Part shown: positions 25,201 through 37,061 of the stretch, in pieces | Layout of the letters: each line of letters starts with the position of its first letter | How positions within the stretch are numbered: position 1 is the first letter of the stretch | Origin: Daphnia pulex | Taxonomy: Eukaryota > Arthropoda > Branchiopoda > Diplostraca > Daphniidae | Assembly: GCF_021134715.1 (NCBI RefSeq) | Contig: NC_060019.1 | Coordinates: 12,352,001-12,416,000, forward strand | DNA: 64,000 nucleotides | Direction: 5' to 3' | Position numbers and translations under genes: made by a program | Notes under the pieces: model-generated | Databases searched by the model: none | What the model saw: only the letters and a program-made list of their open reading frames with translations | What the model was told of the DNA's origin: nothing

Positions 25201-26306
25201 GGCGGGCATTGTTTGGCTTTTTTCTTAGGCGAAAAAAAAGTACATGCACCATCGAGAGCTCCAAGCTGGAGATCGGATAGCGACATTTATGTTTTACGTG
25301 AGTATATTGCTGTGCTGTTCACTTGATTCCTCGGCGGCCGACTTCCCATGATGATGCCACAGCACGTTTCTCTTTCGCATGTCTATTCTTTGTAGGCGGG
25401 AATTTTTTTTTTACTTGGTGTAATTGCGCAGCCTGCTGTTCCTGATGTTATTTAATCTGTCTGGGCTGGTCTGGTTTTCCAAAATTGAACAGTAGCCATC
25501 GTTTTTCTTGTAATTATTTGAAGGTTGAATTTGTTGGAGCTTATAGCTTATCCTAACAAATAGTTTGCACATGTTTCATTACTATTATGGGAACTTTATC
25601 TCTATACTTTTGGGGGATGTATATATACTTAATTCCGGTGAAAACAACAAAACACAAACAGGGGGGAAAAAACAACACTATCTGTCGAAAAATTGCCCAG
25701 GAAAAAGTTATGGGATTTGCGGTTTTACGTCCATCCAAGACAGTTTAGTCATGCTGAATTATTTTCACCCGCAAAAGAGTCTGCGTGTCTGCCTTTTTTT
25801 TTTCTTTTTTGTGATGCTATAAATTCCCAATTCTTTTTATCTTTTACCGGTTTGTGGCTAAGTCAGTCTGTGTGTAATCAGACGGGAGATGGGTATTGGG
25901 TAAACATTTGGCACCGGTGATAAAACACTGTATTTTATTGGAACGATCATCAATGCCATTACAGCTTAATGATGTGGAGCGCGGCGGGTCGACGGCTTTC
26001 CCGCGGGCTGGCGTCGCGGTCAAGCCGGTGAAAGCGGGAGCCGCATTTTGGTATAACCTGAAGCGCAGCGGGAAACCGGATCCTCTAACTCTTCACGGTG
26101 CATGTCCCGTCTTGCTGGGACATAAATGGGGTGAGTTACCCACCGAACGTCCGTTCATTTTTTCTCGGCTAGTCAATTTGTAGCCTAGTAAATATTCATT
26201 CATATTTAATTCGTCGTATTTAAAATGTAAAACAGTCAGCAACAAATGGATTCGGGAAACTGCTCAGACTTTCAACAGACGCTGCCTACTCGATGCCAAT
26301 CAATAA
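22201..26306 (+). CDS. P4HA: Prolyl 4-hydroxylase subunit alpha (P4HA1/2-like)
   Basis: Coding exons: 22201-22382, 22481-22644, 22741-22902, 23006-23175, 23245-23454, 23575-23748, 23815-23997, 24088-24162, then either 24900-24962 or 25229-25297, then 25965-26130 and 26236-26306, giving 539 or 541 residues (human P4HA1 is 534). The signal peptide ends about residue 22. The N-terminal dimerisation region and the TPR-like peptide-binding domain (AQDCLFMGKHAFNAGAYARA, about 225-290) precede the 2-oxoglutarate/Fe(II) domain. Its ligands are visible: HYSPHHD (His428, Asp430), HGACPVL (His505) and GHKW (Lys515), numbered with the first alternative exon. The enzyme hydroxylates Y-position prolines of collagen in the ER as an alpha2beta2 tetramer with PDI. 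The stop codon lies inside an AATAAA hexamer. A 25-nt untranslated stretch precedes the ATG after the acceptor at 22175. Confidence 0.95.
24900..24962 (+). other. P4HA: P4HA alternative exon, version a
   Basis: 63-nt in-phase exon ending in GDRIATYMFY, flanked by TTTACAG and GTAAGT. It occupies the same place in the reading frame as 25229-25297. It encodes part of the catalytic jelly-roll between the HxD motif and the distal His. Confidence 0.85.
25229..25297 (+). other. P4HA: P4HA alternative exon, version b
   Basis: 69-nt in-phase exon ending in GDRIATFMFY, flanked by TTCTTAG and GTGAGT. It is homologous to the exon at 24900-24962, so the two are probably spliced mutually exclusively. Its first half (AKKKYMHHRELQA) is far more basic than version a. 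Confidence 0.8.
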
Positions 26307-26690
26307 AAACAAGAAAGTCGCCATCAAAAATCGAAATTTTTTTAAAACGATATCATTTTTATACCAATAACGGTTGTGGTGTATGACGTATATGTGTAAC
26401 TGTCTAACAGTTGTGTATTCCTTCAAGTACTCTGTCGTAACGTCATTTCAAATTTTTCTGTACGTATTTTAATACTTCGACATTTCTTTTTCTAAATTTG
26501 GCCCTAGTCAAGAATTTGAGCCTTATTTTCCGTGGTATAAAAAGGCATTTCATTGCTTTACTTGAGCGTTTCTACGATACTTTCGTAATGAAATCTGTTT
26601 ATTGGCAACCAAACACAGACCGTATTTATTATTAACTGTCTGGACTGACGTGGATGATTGCGAATTGTGATTCCCTCCTTTTATATTTTA
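26307..26690. other. Convergent 3' ends of P4HA and the WD-repeat gene
   Basis: About 380 nt between two converging genes, AT-rich, holding both 3' UTRs. No gene seen. Confidence 0.7.
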
Positions 26691-28914
26691 TTATGATTTC
26701 TCCGGATTGTAGTTGTGAGAATAAACATGGATTTTACCAATGTCGTCTCCAACGAGAAGTGCCTGTATTTTATTATAATTTATTATTATTAACGAAATTA
26801 TTTCCCCTTTTTTTAACGAATTCACCTTGGAATGAGCGACGAAACACACAGTCGTGAGTCGTGAAGTTTTGCAAGCTGGGTCCGGCATTCGGCGAGCGCT
26901 TATTAAAAACATGGCTGCCGGGAATATTTTCCACAGCTCGATCGAATCGGGTTTTAAGATGGCCATCAGCTCGGGACAGTCGGGATTACACGTGAAATTG
27001 ATGATGGATCCCTGCTCGATAATATTAAATGTTATTGAATTTGCGCTACAAGATTTTATGAAAAACTCGCCAATGGCTCTGGGAAAAGTGGTGTAACTTG
27101 GCTTTTCTGTCCTGGCAGCAACATTTCCACATAAATCATATTGTCGTTGCCGAGAGTAATGATGTACTCCTTGTCTTCGTAGTCGATTCCTAAAGATAAC
27201 AACAACAACCATGTTTAAGTCAAAAGATTTACGGAAAGAAAGAAAGAAAATTATTCATACGTACTTTCCATATGGACTAACGCTCCGACGTGTCTTTGAG
27301 TCGTCATTAGTGGGACATAATTTTGTAGGAAAGAAAACTATAAAACAAAATAAGAAAAATTTATTTATTTTTAGACTGTAAAAAAAAAAGAAAAACGGCC
27401 TGAAAATACAAATATATTACGTACGGTATGGAGAGAACCATCTTCCGAGCCGATGATGAATCGATCCGGGTCGCTTTTGAGCGGAGCCACGCAACATCGC
27501 GCGGCCGGAGTGGGCAAGCAGTCCGGCTGCGAGAGTAGAGTGAGTTCGATCAATCTCGGCAATTCCAGATGGTAATAAGACGGCTCCAATTCTGCAATAA
27601 CTAAACAACACAAAATCACCATTTTCTTATTGTTAGCAAATGCAATTGCATAGCACAGATAATGTATATAGTCTCGGGTGTTGTATATTATACCTTGAGA
27701 TTCGAGTGCGAGTTCCGCCGTCACAGTCGTCCACATGAGAACTCGCCCGTCACTTCCGCTGCTCAGCACTTTGCAGCCAACCCAGCACAAGTCAAGCACG
27801 CTTCCTTTATGGCCGCTGTCTAGAAGAAAAGGAACCGAAATGGCCGTTATCTTCGCTGGCATTCCATATTAATGGCATTTGGAATTGTACTATATACTTT
27901 GAACTCGATTCTCAGCAATGTGTCCTGACGAGGCCGAGATGCTAATGAAGCGAACCATGCCGCTTTCGTCACCGACTGCTATGAGACGTGGATTGTCGAT
28001 CGAGAATTTCACGGTGGTCGGGTTGGTGCTGGTCGAAATGACGAGCTCCGGATAAGTGACGTTCTGCACGTTCCAACAGGTGATAAAGCCTTTGTGGGTG
28101 TTCAGGTTCTGATACGCTACGGCGAACAGCATCTTCAAAATGTTGCGCAAAAACCAAAGATAAATTATACATACATTTCTCTTGGGTTGATAGCGGTCTG
28201 TGGTATAAATAATATGTACCCGATCCTGTGGATTGCAGGCCACGCAATTCACTTTGGTAAATTGATTGTCATCGCTCCAGATCATTTTCCACTCCAATTT
28301 GAATCTTAATCCATCTTCGACTTCCACTCGCTGTAGAGGATCTCGGGGCCAAATCACGCCGACCATTTCGGCCCAAAGAGGTGCAATTTCGATGGAGGAT
28401 AGAGACCTTCCCAGTGAGGTCAATTTGGAAACTGTCGATTCCATCTTTTCTTCAAAACTCGGCTCTTCTCCTTCTTCTCGCTCTTCTTCTTCCTCTTCTG
28501 TAAAGCGGTAAGAATCTGAAAAATAAAGAAATACAGTTTTATACCTTTAAGGCCGTCGGGTAATCAATTAATCAAAGATGGTACCATACAAGTCCCAGAC
28601 GGTTGCTTGCGCGTCTTGATCCTGATAAATGTCCAATCAAGTGTCCAATAATTCGGTTTTTTAAAGGAGATTTAATTGTTTATGGCAAATATACGTACAT
28701 TCATGATAAAAGGAAATGTTTGTTCCTTTTCCGAGATTTGCAAAGCCGTGATTGTTTGGGTGCTTTTAGCGCAACACTTGACATTTGGAGTCAAGTCTGT
28801 CAATTCTAATTGATTTTCTTTTGAAATTTCGACTGACTCTGTAATGAAACAATCGCTGTCTATTTTCAATAACCAAATTGTGGGACTTTCGACGAGCTTC
28901 ACTTTAACACTCAT
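26691..28914 (-). CDS. Dynein intermediate chain-like WD-repeat protein
   Basis: Ten exons: 28914-28699, 28621-28585, 28515-28220, 28132-27898, 27819-27694, 27600-27425, 27337-27265, 27189-27098, 27011-26826 and 26762-26691, all in phase, giving about 502 residues. The N-terminal part has KSTQT and ATVWDLYDSYRF followed by an acidic run (TEEEEEEREEGEE). WD40 blades follow: MLFAVAYQNLNTHKGFITCW, RLIAVGDESGMVRF, SGHKGSVLDLCW with SSGSDGRVLMW, RFIIGSEDGSLHT, EYIITLGNDNMIYVEM and a last blade ALLVGDDIGKIHVY. The NPTxPE-type strand and HxGxV blade are characteristic of dynein intermediate chains. I cannot decide between axonemal (DNAI1/DNAI4-like) and dynein-2 (WDR34-like) types. It starts about 500 bp from the divergent MIER gene, so they may share a promoter region. 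Confidence 0.8.
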
Positions 28915-29416
28915 TTTGTGGCTGTTTGTATTTGGCGTCCGCGTTGCTATGACAACGATACACGACTCGTTGAATCAAATTTCGTTTGTATGTAAAATAG
29001 TCTAAGTTCAAAAGCATTTAAAGTAAAGTAATATTCACACTTTTTAGTTGGTCTCAACCTATGCGGTAGACATGAATAAATTCAATGCGTGACGACACAA
29101 ATTTTGAGCAATACGCTCTAAACGTCGGTCTTAAGGAAAAGGAATCGCAGTTTTAGAATAATTCTTCCAAATATTAATATAAGCACAACTTGAATCAAAG
29201 TAAAACGGTCGATCCAACCATTTATTCTTTATTATTATACTATTAGCTAAAACTTAAAAAAGAAAAGTGAAAAGAAATTGTTTTTCCAATCAATACATTT
29301 TTTTTTCTCATAGCAGGTTCAAAATCGGCCGATTTGAAAAATAGCTTACATTCCGCGCCTTTTAGAATACTAGGCGCGTTCCCAAAGCCCTATGATCCGC
29401 GCAGTATAGTGATACA
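28915..29416. promoter_or_regulatory. Divergent promoter region between WD-repeat gene and MIER
   Basis: About 500 bp separate the two start codons in head-to-head orientation. A GC-richer patch lies at 29350-29410 just before the MIER ATG. I see no TATA box at a suitable distance. Shared regulation is an inference from layout only. Confidence 0.5.
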
Positions 29417-31698
29417 ATGGCGGACTCGGTAAGTGGCTTTTTTCGATTCTTGCTTTTTTAACACTAATTATTAAGTAACTTTCAGTAAAAATTGTTTGAT
29501 TAGCGACAGCTAATTAAAATTAAAGTTCTTATTACCCTTGAAAAAATATATTTCTAAATTAAAATGCCATTAGTGTTTGAAAGCGCCAAATCTTAACTCT
29601 ACGTGTTGTTGTTTTCAGCTTTTGAAAGACGGGGAGCAAAGCCCCGAAAAACCAGGTATGTTAGTTTGATTATGTAAGTGAATTTGTGATTCGAGATTTT
29701 GACATTCTCTTTATTTGGTTGATAAGGTGATGGGGACCAAGAGTTTGAACCTACAGCTGAAATGCTTGTGCATGACTTCGATGACGAGCAAACACTAGCA
29801 GAAGAAGAAGCCATTGCAAGTGCTGGTGGAGAAGATCCTCAAAACGAATTGAATAATTTACAAAAAGTAATTATTTCCTTTTAAATTGTTGTGTGGGATT
29901 GTTTTGTTAAATTTCAAACCTGTTGACACCATGGTTGTTGGTGGTTAACCACTAACCGTTTTATCACACTAAACAGCTACATATCCATACTCGGCCAAAT
30001 TTAGCCTTGACTAAATTGTCTTCTACACAGGAGTCAGACATGCCAATCGAACAGCTACTAGCCCTCTACGGTTATGGAGACAGAGGGAGTGGTGCTGTTG
30101 GCGGAAATGGGGAAGTGGCTGCACCCACGGATGCAAGGCTTCCTGAAGAAGAATTGGAAGAGGACATGGAGGAAGATGAAGAAGAAGACGATGACGAGAG
30201 TCTAGAATCTGAAAGCAGTTCTTCTGGGAATGCAATTTCTAGTAAAAAAGACTTGCCTGCTGAAGATCCAAATGCACTTCCGGAAGAAGCGGCACTTCCT
30301 GTCAAAGCCAGTGCTGAAATCAAACCCCGATCCGACCTTCACCTCCTCTATCCAAATGAAGAGGGTAATGTTCCAGAAGCAAGATTGCTTCGCTCATCTG
30401 GAACGGCCGGGGCCGCTCCATCCGACGAAGAAGCTGACGAAGAAGACGACGTTGACTACGCACCGGGTGAAGACGAATGGCGAAAGGTAATTAACACAGT
30501 CCAAGTTTCAGCCCAAATGTCATTTACTCATGCTATTTGAAATTGTATTTTTTAAGACAATCATGATCGGTTCAGAATATCAATCCAGTGTTCCTTCCGG
30601 ATTGAGTCCTTATGACAACATCCAGACGGTGCCTTATGAAAACGAAGACAAACTGCTGTGGACTCCTTGGGTCCTCGACGACGCCACCACTGACGACTAC
30701 CTGCGTTGCTGCGCTCAAATCCAAATAGAACTCATGAAAAGCAAACTCCCCACGTCTGCCAACAAAACCCAGCAGACTCTTTATTCGTTGGGCAGCCTAC
30801 CCATGGGCGCGCACACGAGAGATGACGAACAGGTCAGTTGACGATCGTTTGACACAAGACAATTGCAACAACGCGAAAAAACTGTATTGACTTTTCTGCT
30901 CATTTCCAAACGTGAATTGTTTCTTTGTTTTTTTTTTCTTTTTGACATGGTTGCAGGCATTGCATCAGCTGTTGCAGTGTGGGCACAACGTCGAAGAAGC
31001 GGTGCGGAGGCGGAAGATGAGCAACGTGACGCCGTGCGACAACGTTTCCCTCTGGTCGGAAGAGGAGTGCCGGAATTTCGAGTCGGGTTTGCGCGTTTTC
31101 GGCAAGGACTTTCACCACATCCAGCAGCAGAAGGTGCGGACGCGCTCGGTCGGCGAGTTGGTCCAGTTCTACTATTTGTGGAAGAAAACGGAGCGTCACG
31201 ACGTGCTGGCCAATCGGGCCCGACTCGAAAAGAAAAAGTACGCCCTCCACCCGGGCACCACCGACTACATGGATCGCTTCCTGGACGAGCAGGAGTTGCA
31301 AGGCACAAACGCCACCGCCGCCACCACCCATCACATCACCCGCGAGCGGAGCAATTCGCGCAGCAGCTCTCCCAACGTCCACTCGTTGATTTATGGCGAC
31401 CCCAAGCGATTACGAGTGGCCGTCACACCTCCTGCCGGTAATGAGATTTGCAATTGGAAAAATGAATTCACGCACCATCGTAACGTTTGAAATGAAATTT
31501 TATACCTCAGCAGGTGGCGAAGACGGGGCTCCGAATGGATTGCCCGTGGCCGGCGACGAGGCCGGACTTTTGGACGGCGCCGACGAGAGCAACGGACAAG
31601 TGTTGAGCGCGGCGGCGGCAGCGGCTGCCGCCGCCGCCACCGTGCTCCCGCCTCCGTCGGATGCCATGACTTCTTCCAGTCGAGACCTGATGAGCTGA
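29417..31698 (+). CDS. MIER1: MIER-family ELM2/SANT transcriptional corepressor
   Basis: Seven exons: 29417-29428, 29619-29655, 29727-29866, 30031-30486, 30557-30832, 30957-31437 and 31514-31698, giving 528 residues. The N-terminus contains the MIER signature (FEPTAEMLVHDFDDEQTLAE) and a long acidic stretch (EEELEEDMEEDEEEDDDES). The ELM2 domain (about 217-300) starts IMIGSEYQSSVPSGLSPYD. The SANT domain (about 338-390) contains LWSEEECRNFESGLRVFGKD and VGELVQFYYLWKKTERHD. MIER proteins recruit HDAC1/2 through ELM2-SANT in the nucleus. The tail has an 11-Ala run and ends SSSRDLMS. The last intron ends in a tandem CAGCAG acceptor, allowing a one-residue choice. The short first exon encodes MADS. 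Which vertebrate paralog (MIER1, 2 or 3) is nearest is not resolved; the symbol is for the family. Confidence 0.93.
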
Positions 31699-32937
31699 TT
31701 TCCAATCGTTTGTGTCCACTTTTTACACAAACCACATTTTTTTTAAATTATTCCCGTCGCGCACTTTTTTGATTCCACGTATATCTCGGCAGTGTCTCCT
31801 GTTACTGGTAACGTAACACACACGGAAAAAAAAAAAAAAACAAAGAAAATAAGAAATAAAGAAAACAAAAAGGGGAGAGGAAAGGAGCCTTTCAATTGTG
31901 TTAAATGAAAGAAGAAGAAGAAACAAAATAACTGAAGTGGTCGGACCCAACCTGCTGCTGGTTTTTTTTTTTTCACCAGCAGGTTCACTTTGAATTACAA
32001 ATCTGGGCTCTCGTGATTTTCGCTTTTCTTTTATCATTTCTGGGACGGTATCGGATGTGATCCGTCATCATTTGGCCTTTTGTGGCCGTTTTATTGTTTC
32101 TCTGCTGCCCACTGGTTCGGCTTGTGACTGTGCCAGCCGGGTGGGGTATGACCGAGTATGATCAGCGTTTTGTTGTGTGTGTGTCTGTGATTGTGTGAGT
32201 GTGTGTGCGTGCGTGCGTGCGTGTGGCCGAAAAACTTCTTCTCATTCCCACCTTCAATCTCCGCTGGCTCCTTTTTGACTTTGATTTTATTCCATTTCAT
32301 TATTATTTTTCTGATATGATATATTTGTGCGAGAGCGAGAGAGGAGGGATTGTAGGAGGAGGAGTTAGGATACTGGGCGGGAGGGCGGGGGCATTACCAT
32401 GTAAATTGGTAATAATGATCGGATTGTGTCGGTGGTGTGTGGCAATCTTCGAGTGTTGTACAGCCGACATCTTTTTTTGTTTTTTTTTTGTTTCTTTTTT
32501 TTCCAGCAGCATGCAGCAAACTCTTAAAAATACAATCGGAAATTTGTTTTCCTTTACACATGACAAATCTTCACCCAAATGATTTTTGTTTTAAATTAAT
32601 TTTTTTTTCCCTTTTACTTACATTTCTTTGGGGGGGTCAGGCCTCCGTCAAATATTGAAATTTGTGGTTTTCTTTGGTATTTTGGTTAGTCATGATTCGC
32701 AGACTTCCAACTGTAACTCGGTCCGGGCTGTGTGTGACGACAATAAATCGCCACGTCATCTAGTACTTATTTTTAATTTTTTTTTTTCAAGGAAGCCGAA
32801 CCGAATCGAGGGGTGTGTGTGATGGGCAAGGTGCAAATGAGTTTTCGTTATCACGGCCACTGTTGAGGTAAATACGTAAAGTTGTGGCGATGGCAGTTAC
32901 ATGTGGACAAAATAGTCATTCATCTTTTTGTTTTCTA
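31699..32937. other. MIER 3' UTR and convergent gap to the coiled-coil gene
   Basis: About 1.2 kb, T-rich on the plus strand with long homopolymers and a TG/TGCG microsatellite at about 32174-32224. An AATAAA at 32742-32747 could end MIER. No coding exon seen. Confidence 0.55.
32174..32224. repeat. TG/TGCG microsatellite
   Basis: Imperfect GT-repeat passing into four GTGC units, in the presumed 3' UTR of MIER. Confidence 0.85.
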
Positions 32938-35900
32938 TCAGCTCCCTTCTAGCACGTTGCTGGCCGGCTGTTGCTGCTGCTGCTGCTGTTGCTGCTGTTC
33001 CAGATCGCGGACACGACCCCAACACCTCATCAGAAGGCCTCTGGTAGTCTGCAGCTCTTGCATGAGCCTCTGCCTATTGATTGGACGGTAGGTTGAAATG
33101 AGAGAAATCAAATGATAATCAAAAGGGCGTGAGAGGAGATCCATCTCTGGCCGCCCGGTGTCGGTCGTATCAAAGAGAAAAGACAAAAAATTCAAAAGGG
33201 GTGTGACTGTCTCTCTCTCTCTTACTTGCTAATGGAGGCTTGGAGTAGACCTTGGCGGGCCAGGTCCAGCTCGTCTTCGGCGTACAAGAGCCGCTGGTCG
33301 AGCCGCTGGAGACAGCGGCGCACCTGGTCCAGCTCCACCTGCGTGAACAACAGTTCCGTCTGCGTCTGCTGGAGCTCGGCCGTTAACCGCCGCAATTCCA
33401 GTTGTCGCTGCTGGAGAATTCGGCCGAGGTCGCGCATGTTCCGACGGTGGACAAACTTTTTTTTTTTTTCAAAGAAACAAAATTCCGGATGAAAATTCCG
33501 ACATGTTGTTTTTTTTTGGCGCCCCCATAAGATTTGAGATAAAATTTTTGGGGGGAATCAAAACTGACCGGCGATGAGAACGGCGATGTGGGTTGTGATG
33601 AGGCGATGTCGCGCAGGTCCTCGATCAACCGGTCCAGTTTGGCCGTTTGGCTGCCGCCCAGGACGAGTTCCTCCTGTTGCTCGGCCATCAGGCCCCACTC
33701 GTCCAACGTTTGGAGTTTGGCTGGTCATATAATCAAAAAAACAAAACCAAAACGTTATTGCATCAGAGAGAAAGAAGAAAACAAGAAAACATTTCAGATT
33801 ATCGGGAGGGCATTTCGAATGGCTATGACCCAACACAAATATTTTATTCGACGATAAATCAAGCTGCGCTGGATCAGCCAGCGTCTATACTTTTTGAGGA
33901 CCCACAGGCACTTGTCTCTCTCTGCATCTATTGTTTGAACGGAACCCAAAAGAGAGAAGAGAGAAGAGGACGCCGAGAGAAAATGAAAACGATCGGCGTC
34001 CCCGTCCATATACGGCAGACTTTGAAGTTGTATTATCAGACGGACTGATCGGCGCGGTCAGCGGCGGCTTGAATTTATGACAAACCAAGGCCGCGAAACC
34101 AATGCGCCGAAACCCGCGTCTATACAGGCTGCATGGTTCGATCTAGACTCCCAAAAAAATCTCTTCTTTTGTTTTATCCCGCAGATTTATACGCGTCGAA
34201 AAAAGCTAACCCGACACCGCGAGGATCCAGCCGGCAGGAATGCTGCGCCTCTATAGAAACGTTCGTGTTTCAACGTGTGTATGCGCTGTGTGACCTCTGC
34301 CGTCGTCCACATAATGAGGCTGCAGTATTTTGTCAAGAGTCAGTTATATAGGTGCCGTGGGTTGGGCGGATGGAATAGAGGAGGAGACTAAATGGGCACA
34401 TCCACAACACACAAGGGTCGCCTATATATGCCCCGTTCCAAATAAGGCGAAACACGCCGTGCATATCTGCGCGCTAACGGCCCAACAATCGGCCAGCTTC
34501 TTCTTCTTCTACTCGACTCTCATTTTAAAAGAAATAACGCTAGAGAGAGAGAATAAGGAGAAAAGAATAAGATGTGGCAAAAGAAAGAAAAAATGATTGT
34601 GCATGACTCGCCCCTTTTTCTCTCTCTCTATTCCTTTTAGAATCAAAGTCTGCACTACTGCACACGCCTAGTTTTGATTTGTCTTCTTCTTCTTCTATTT
34701 CGGATTGAAATTTTTTTTTAAATCTTTGGCACGCAACGAATCATCTGATCTCTTAAGAGGGCACGCTCATCCTTCACCGCAACTCTTTCGTCAGCTTCTC
34801 TGCTGTTATCTGATTTCGGGATTTCTCTTTCTATTCCTTCTTCTTTATTTTTTTACTTGATTAATTATGCAGCGGAGGATATTCTAATTTTTTTTCCCTT
34901 CGTCTGGCGACTTATAATACGGACCTCATTTCATATCCAGTTGCAGTTTTTTTTTAAGAGAAGTTAGAAGAATTTAGCCTGTTGACTGGGATAGGTTGGG
35001 CCATAGGCCAGCGGGCGCCTCCAGCGGATGTCTGTAAATGTACGTATAATCTCTAGAGTCGGGCGCAAGTGAAAGATCTCGCATCTGTTCCCAGCACCGA
35101 CAGCATCAGAGATGACCGTGACGATTCAAAAAAACGAAAGCGCCAAGAGCCAACAACATAACACAGTTAACACACGGGCCCCCGTCATCTCCATTTTTTT
35201 GGGGGTTTGAAACGACATGAAAACGATGACTGAAGCGGCATCATTACCAGATTTATGGCCGGCTATTTCCACATGCTAAACGGCCATATTTACTATCTAG
35301 AGAAAATTGTAATTGAAGCCTGGAGATTTTTCGTGATTAAACCCGCAAGTTACCCGCCGAACAAACAAACAAACGTGCGGAGCCTCAGATTCAAGCTTTT
35401 TTTTGCTGAAGGTTTATACCACATTTTTAACAGCTGATTGTATAGCAATTGAATTGCTTTAGATTATGTACTTTCATCTCTGCACAAAAGAGAAAAAATC
35501 GTGACGTCTCACATTTTTCTTCGTGAGGGGCTCGACTGCGCTGACGCCATTTTGGAAAAAATGCCAGTCGATCTTATTGACGTTAGTTAATAAATTCACG
35601 CCAATCTCATAAATATTACGCTGATACGAACTCGAAATGAATTGAAATCATTTAAAGCCGATAGGAAATAATCGAATGACCTTTGAGTAGAAGATTTTCC
35701 TCTTCGGAGAGTCGCAGTGCGGCGTTCAATTCGCTGGCCAAATGACGTAAGGCGCTCATCTCTTCGTGATCGATGTTTTCGGGAGTCGGCGGGCGGTGGT
35801 GACGTTGAGCCGACGGTGGGCCGGCCGACGTCATCCGGAAGCCCGTCGTGCCAGCAGCAACATCCTTTTGGCGTTGTTGCTGCTGCTGCTGCTGCGTTCG

Positions 35901-36715
35901 CCGAAGATGGGCCGGCGACGAGATGATCATGGCCGGCACGTCGGCTTCGACCAGGACGTCGGGAAAGCGCGGAATGGGCAGTGATGAAGACGGGATGACT
36001 AGTGCGGACGGCGGGCCGGCGGCCATCATGGGCAAAGATTCGCCGCCCAGATTCAAATCGACGGGCGACGTGCGTCGCACGCTGCTCGTGCTGCTGCCGG
36101 AAAACAATTGACTGGGCGTCTCCTTGTGATGATGGCCCATCATCCGGCTCCCGCTGCTCGACCTCTGACCCGACCGCCACGGGAAGAGCCGGTTCAGAAA
36201 TCTCGACCGCTTCGTCCCGCCGCCACTGCCGCCGCCTTTAACCAAATTGAAAGAATTAAAATCAAAGAAAATCAATTCGTCTAGATCTATTCATTTAGCC
36301 GAAGGAGAGAGACGCTCAAAAGAATGCTGTCGCCGTCCAAAAATGGAGAAAAGTATGAGCCGGATTTTTTGAAATGCCTGGCACGCGGGATTCTTTTTTT
36401 TTTCATTAGTCGAAAAATTTCCCCAAAAGACAAACAGTTGTATAGAGGAAAGACTATGTGGTACAATTGACGAAAAAATCTCAAAAAGAATCACACAATT
36501 CCGGTCTGCTGCTGCTGCTGAAAGACGAGTTTGACAAGATCTAGACGGAGATAAACACACACCCGTATAGCAAAGTCCGCCGTGTTGACAATGTTTACAA
36601 AACAAGACGGAAGAGAACGAGAAAAACCAACAACGGGTATATATACACAGCACACGTATATAGTATATTTATATATAGTATACAAACCGGAAGAATGTTG
36701 ATGGGCAGCAGCCAT
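32938..36715 (-). CDS. Unrecognised Q-rich coiled-coil protein
   Basis: Five exons: 36715-36688, 36235-35681, 33720-33569, 33455-33226 and 33073-32938, giving about 366 residues with consistent phases. An in-frame ATG at 36772 would add 19 residues. The N-terminal half is low-complexity: GGGSGGG, a basic patch (KRSRFLNRLFPWRSGQR), Ser/Pro-rich sequence and a 7-Gln run. From about residue 170 the protein is strongly helical with heptad leucines (LRHLASELNAALRLSEEENL, then LGRILQQRQLELRRLTAELQ and LFTQVELDQVRRCLQRLDQR), predicting a long coiled coil. It ends in a 10-Gln run and NVLEGS. I do not recognise the family; a scaffold or cytoskeletal role is only a guess. The second intron is unusually long, about 1.96 kb (33721-35680), and carries no exon I can see. 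The 33455 acceptor has a purine-rich tract and is the weakest join. Confidence 0.75.
33721..35680. other. Long intron of the coiled-coil gene
   Basis: About 1.96 kb, by far the longest intron in this gene. No exon with family features is visible on either strand. Confidence 0.5.
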
Positions 36716-37034
36716 TCGTGTCGAGCCGGGGTCCTGCTCGCCGATGAAGAAAACGGGAAATGGAACAAACACTTTTTTTTTTCTATTTCAATTTCACGCT
36801 CACCCCCAACACACACGAAAACAACCGCGTCAATCGTCGTCGTCTCTCTTTTGTTTTTGTTTTTTGGGGTTTGTTTATTCTCCTCCCTATCTACGGATCA
36901 CTATCTCAAGTCACACTTTATTTTTCCTTTTTTGGTTTCTTTTTTGTTTCTTTCTGAATTTTGACAAACGCGTGTTTTCCCGTTCTTCTCCTATTTGTTT
37001 TCACGTTTGTCAACGTTGTTCGGCTATCGCTCTA

Positions 37035-37061
37035 GTTGTTGTTGTTGTTGTTGTTGTTGTG
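37035..37061. repeat. GTT trinucleotide repeat
   Basis: About eight GTT units followed by GTGTG, non-coding. Confidence 0.9.

Noticed and set aside
25565-25920. Possible third alternative P4HA exon between 25298 and 25964
   Set aside because: No acceptor-donor pair encloses a GDRIAT-like sequence there.
30781-31441. Long antisense and alternative-frame open frames (175, 192 and 160 codons)
   Set aside because: GC-rich shadows of the MIER SANT exon, where the correct frame is unmistakable.
35596-36241. Other frames across the coiled-coil gene exon
   Set aside because: The chosen frame alone joins in phase to the downstream heptad-rich exons.
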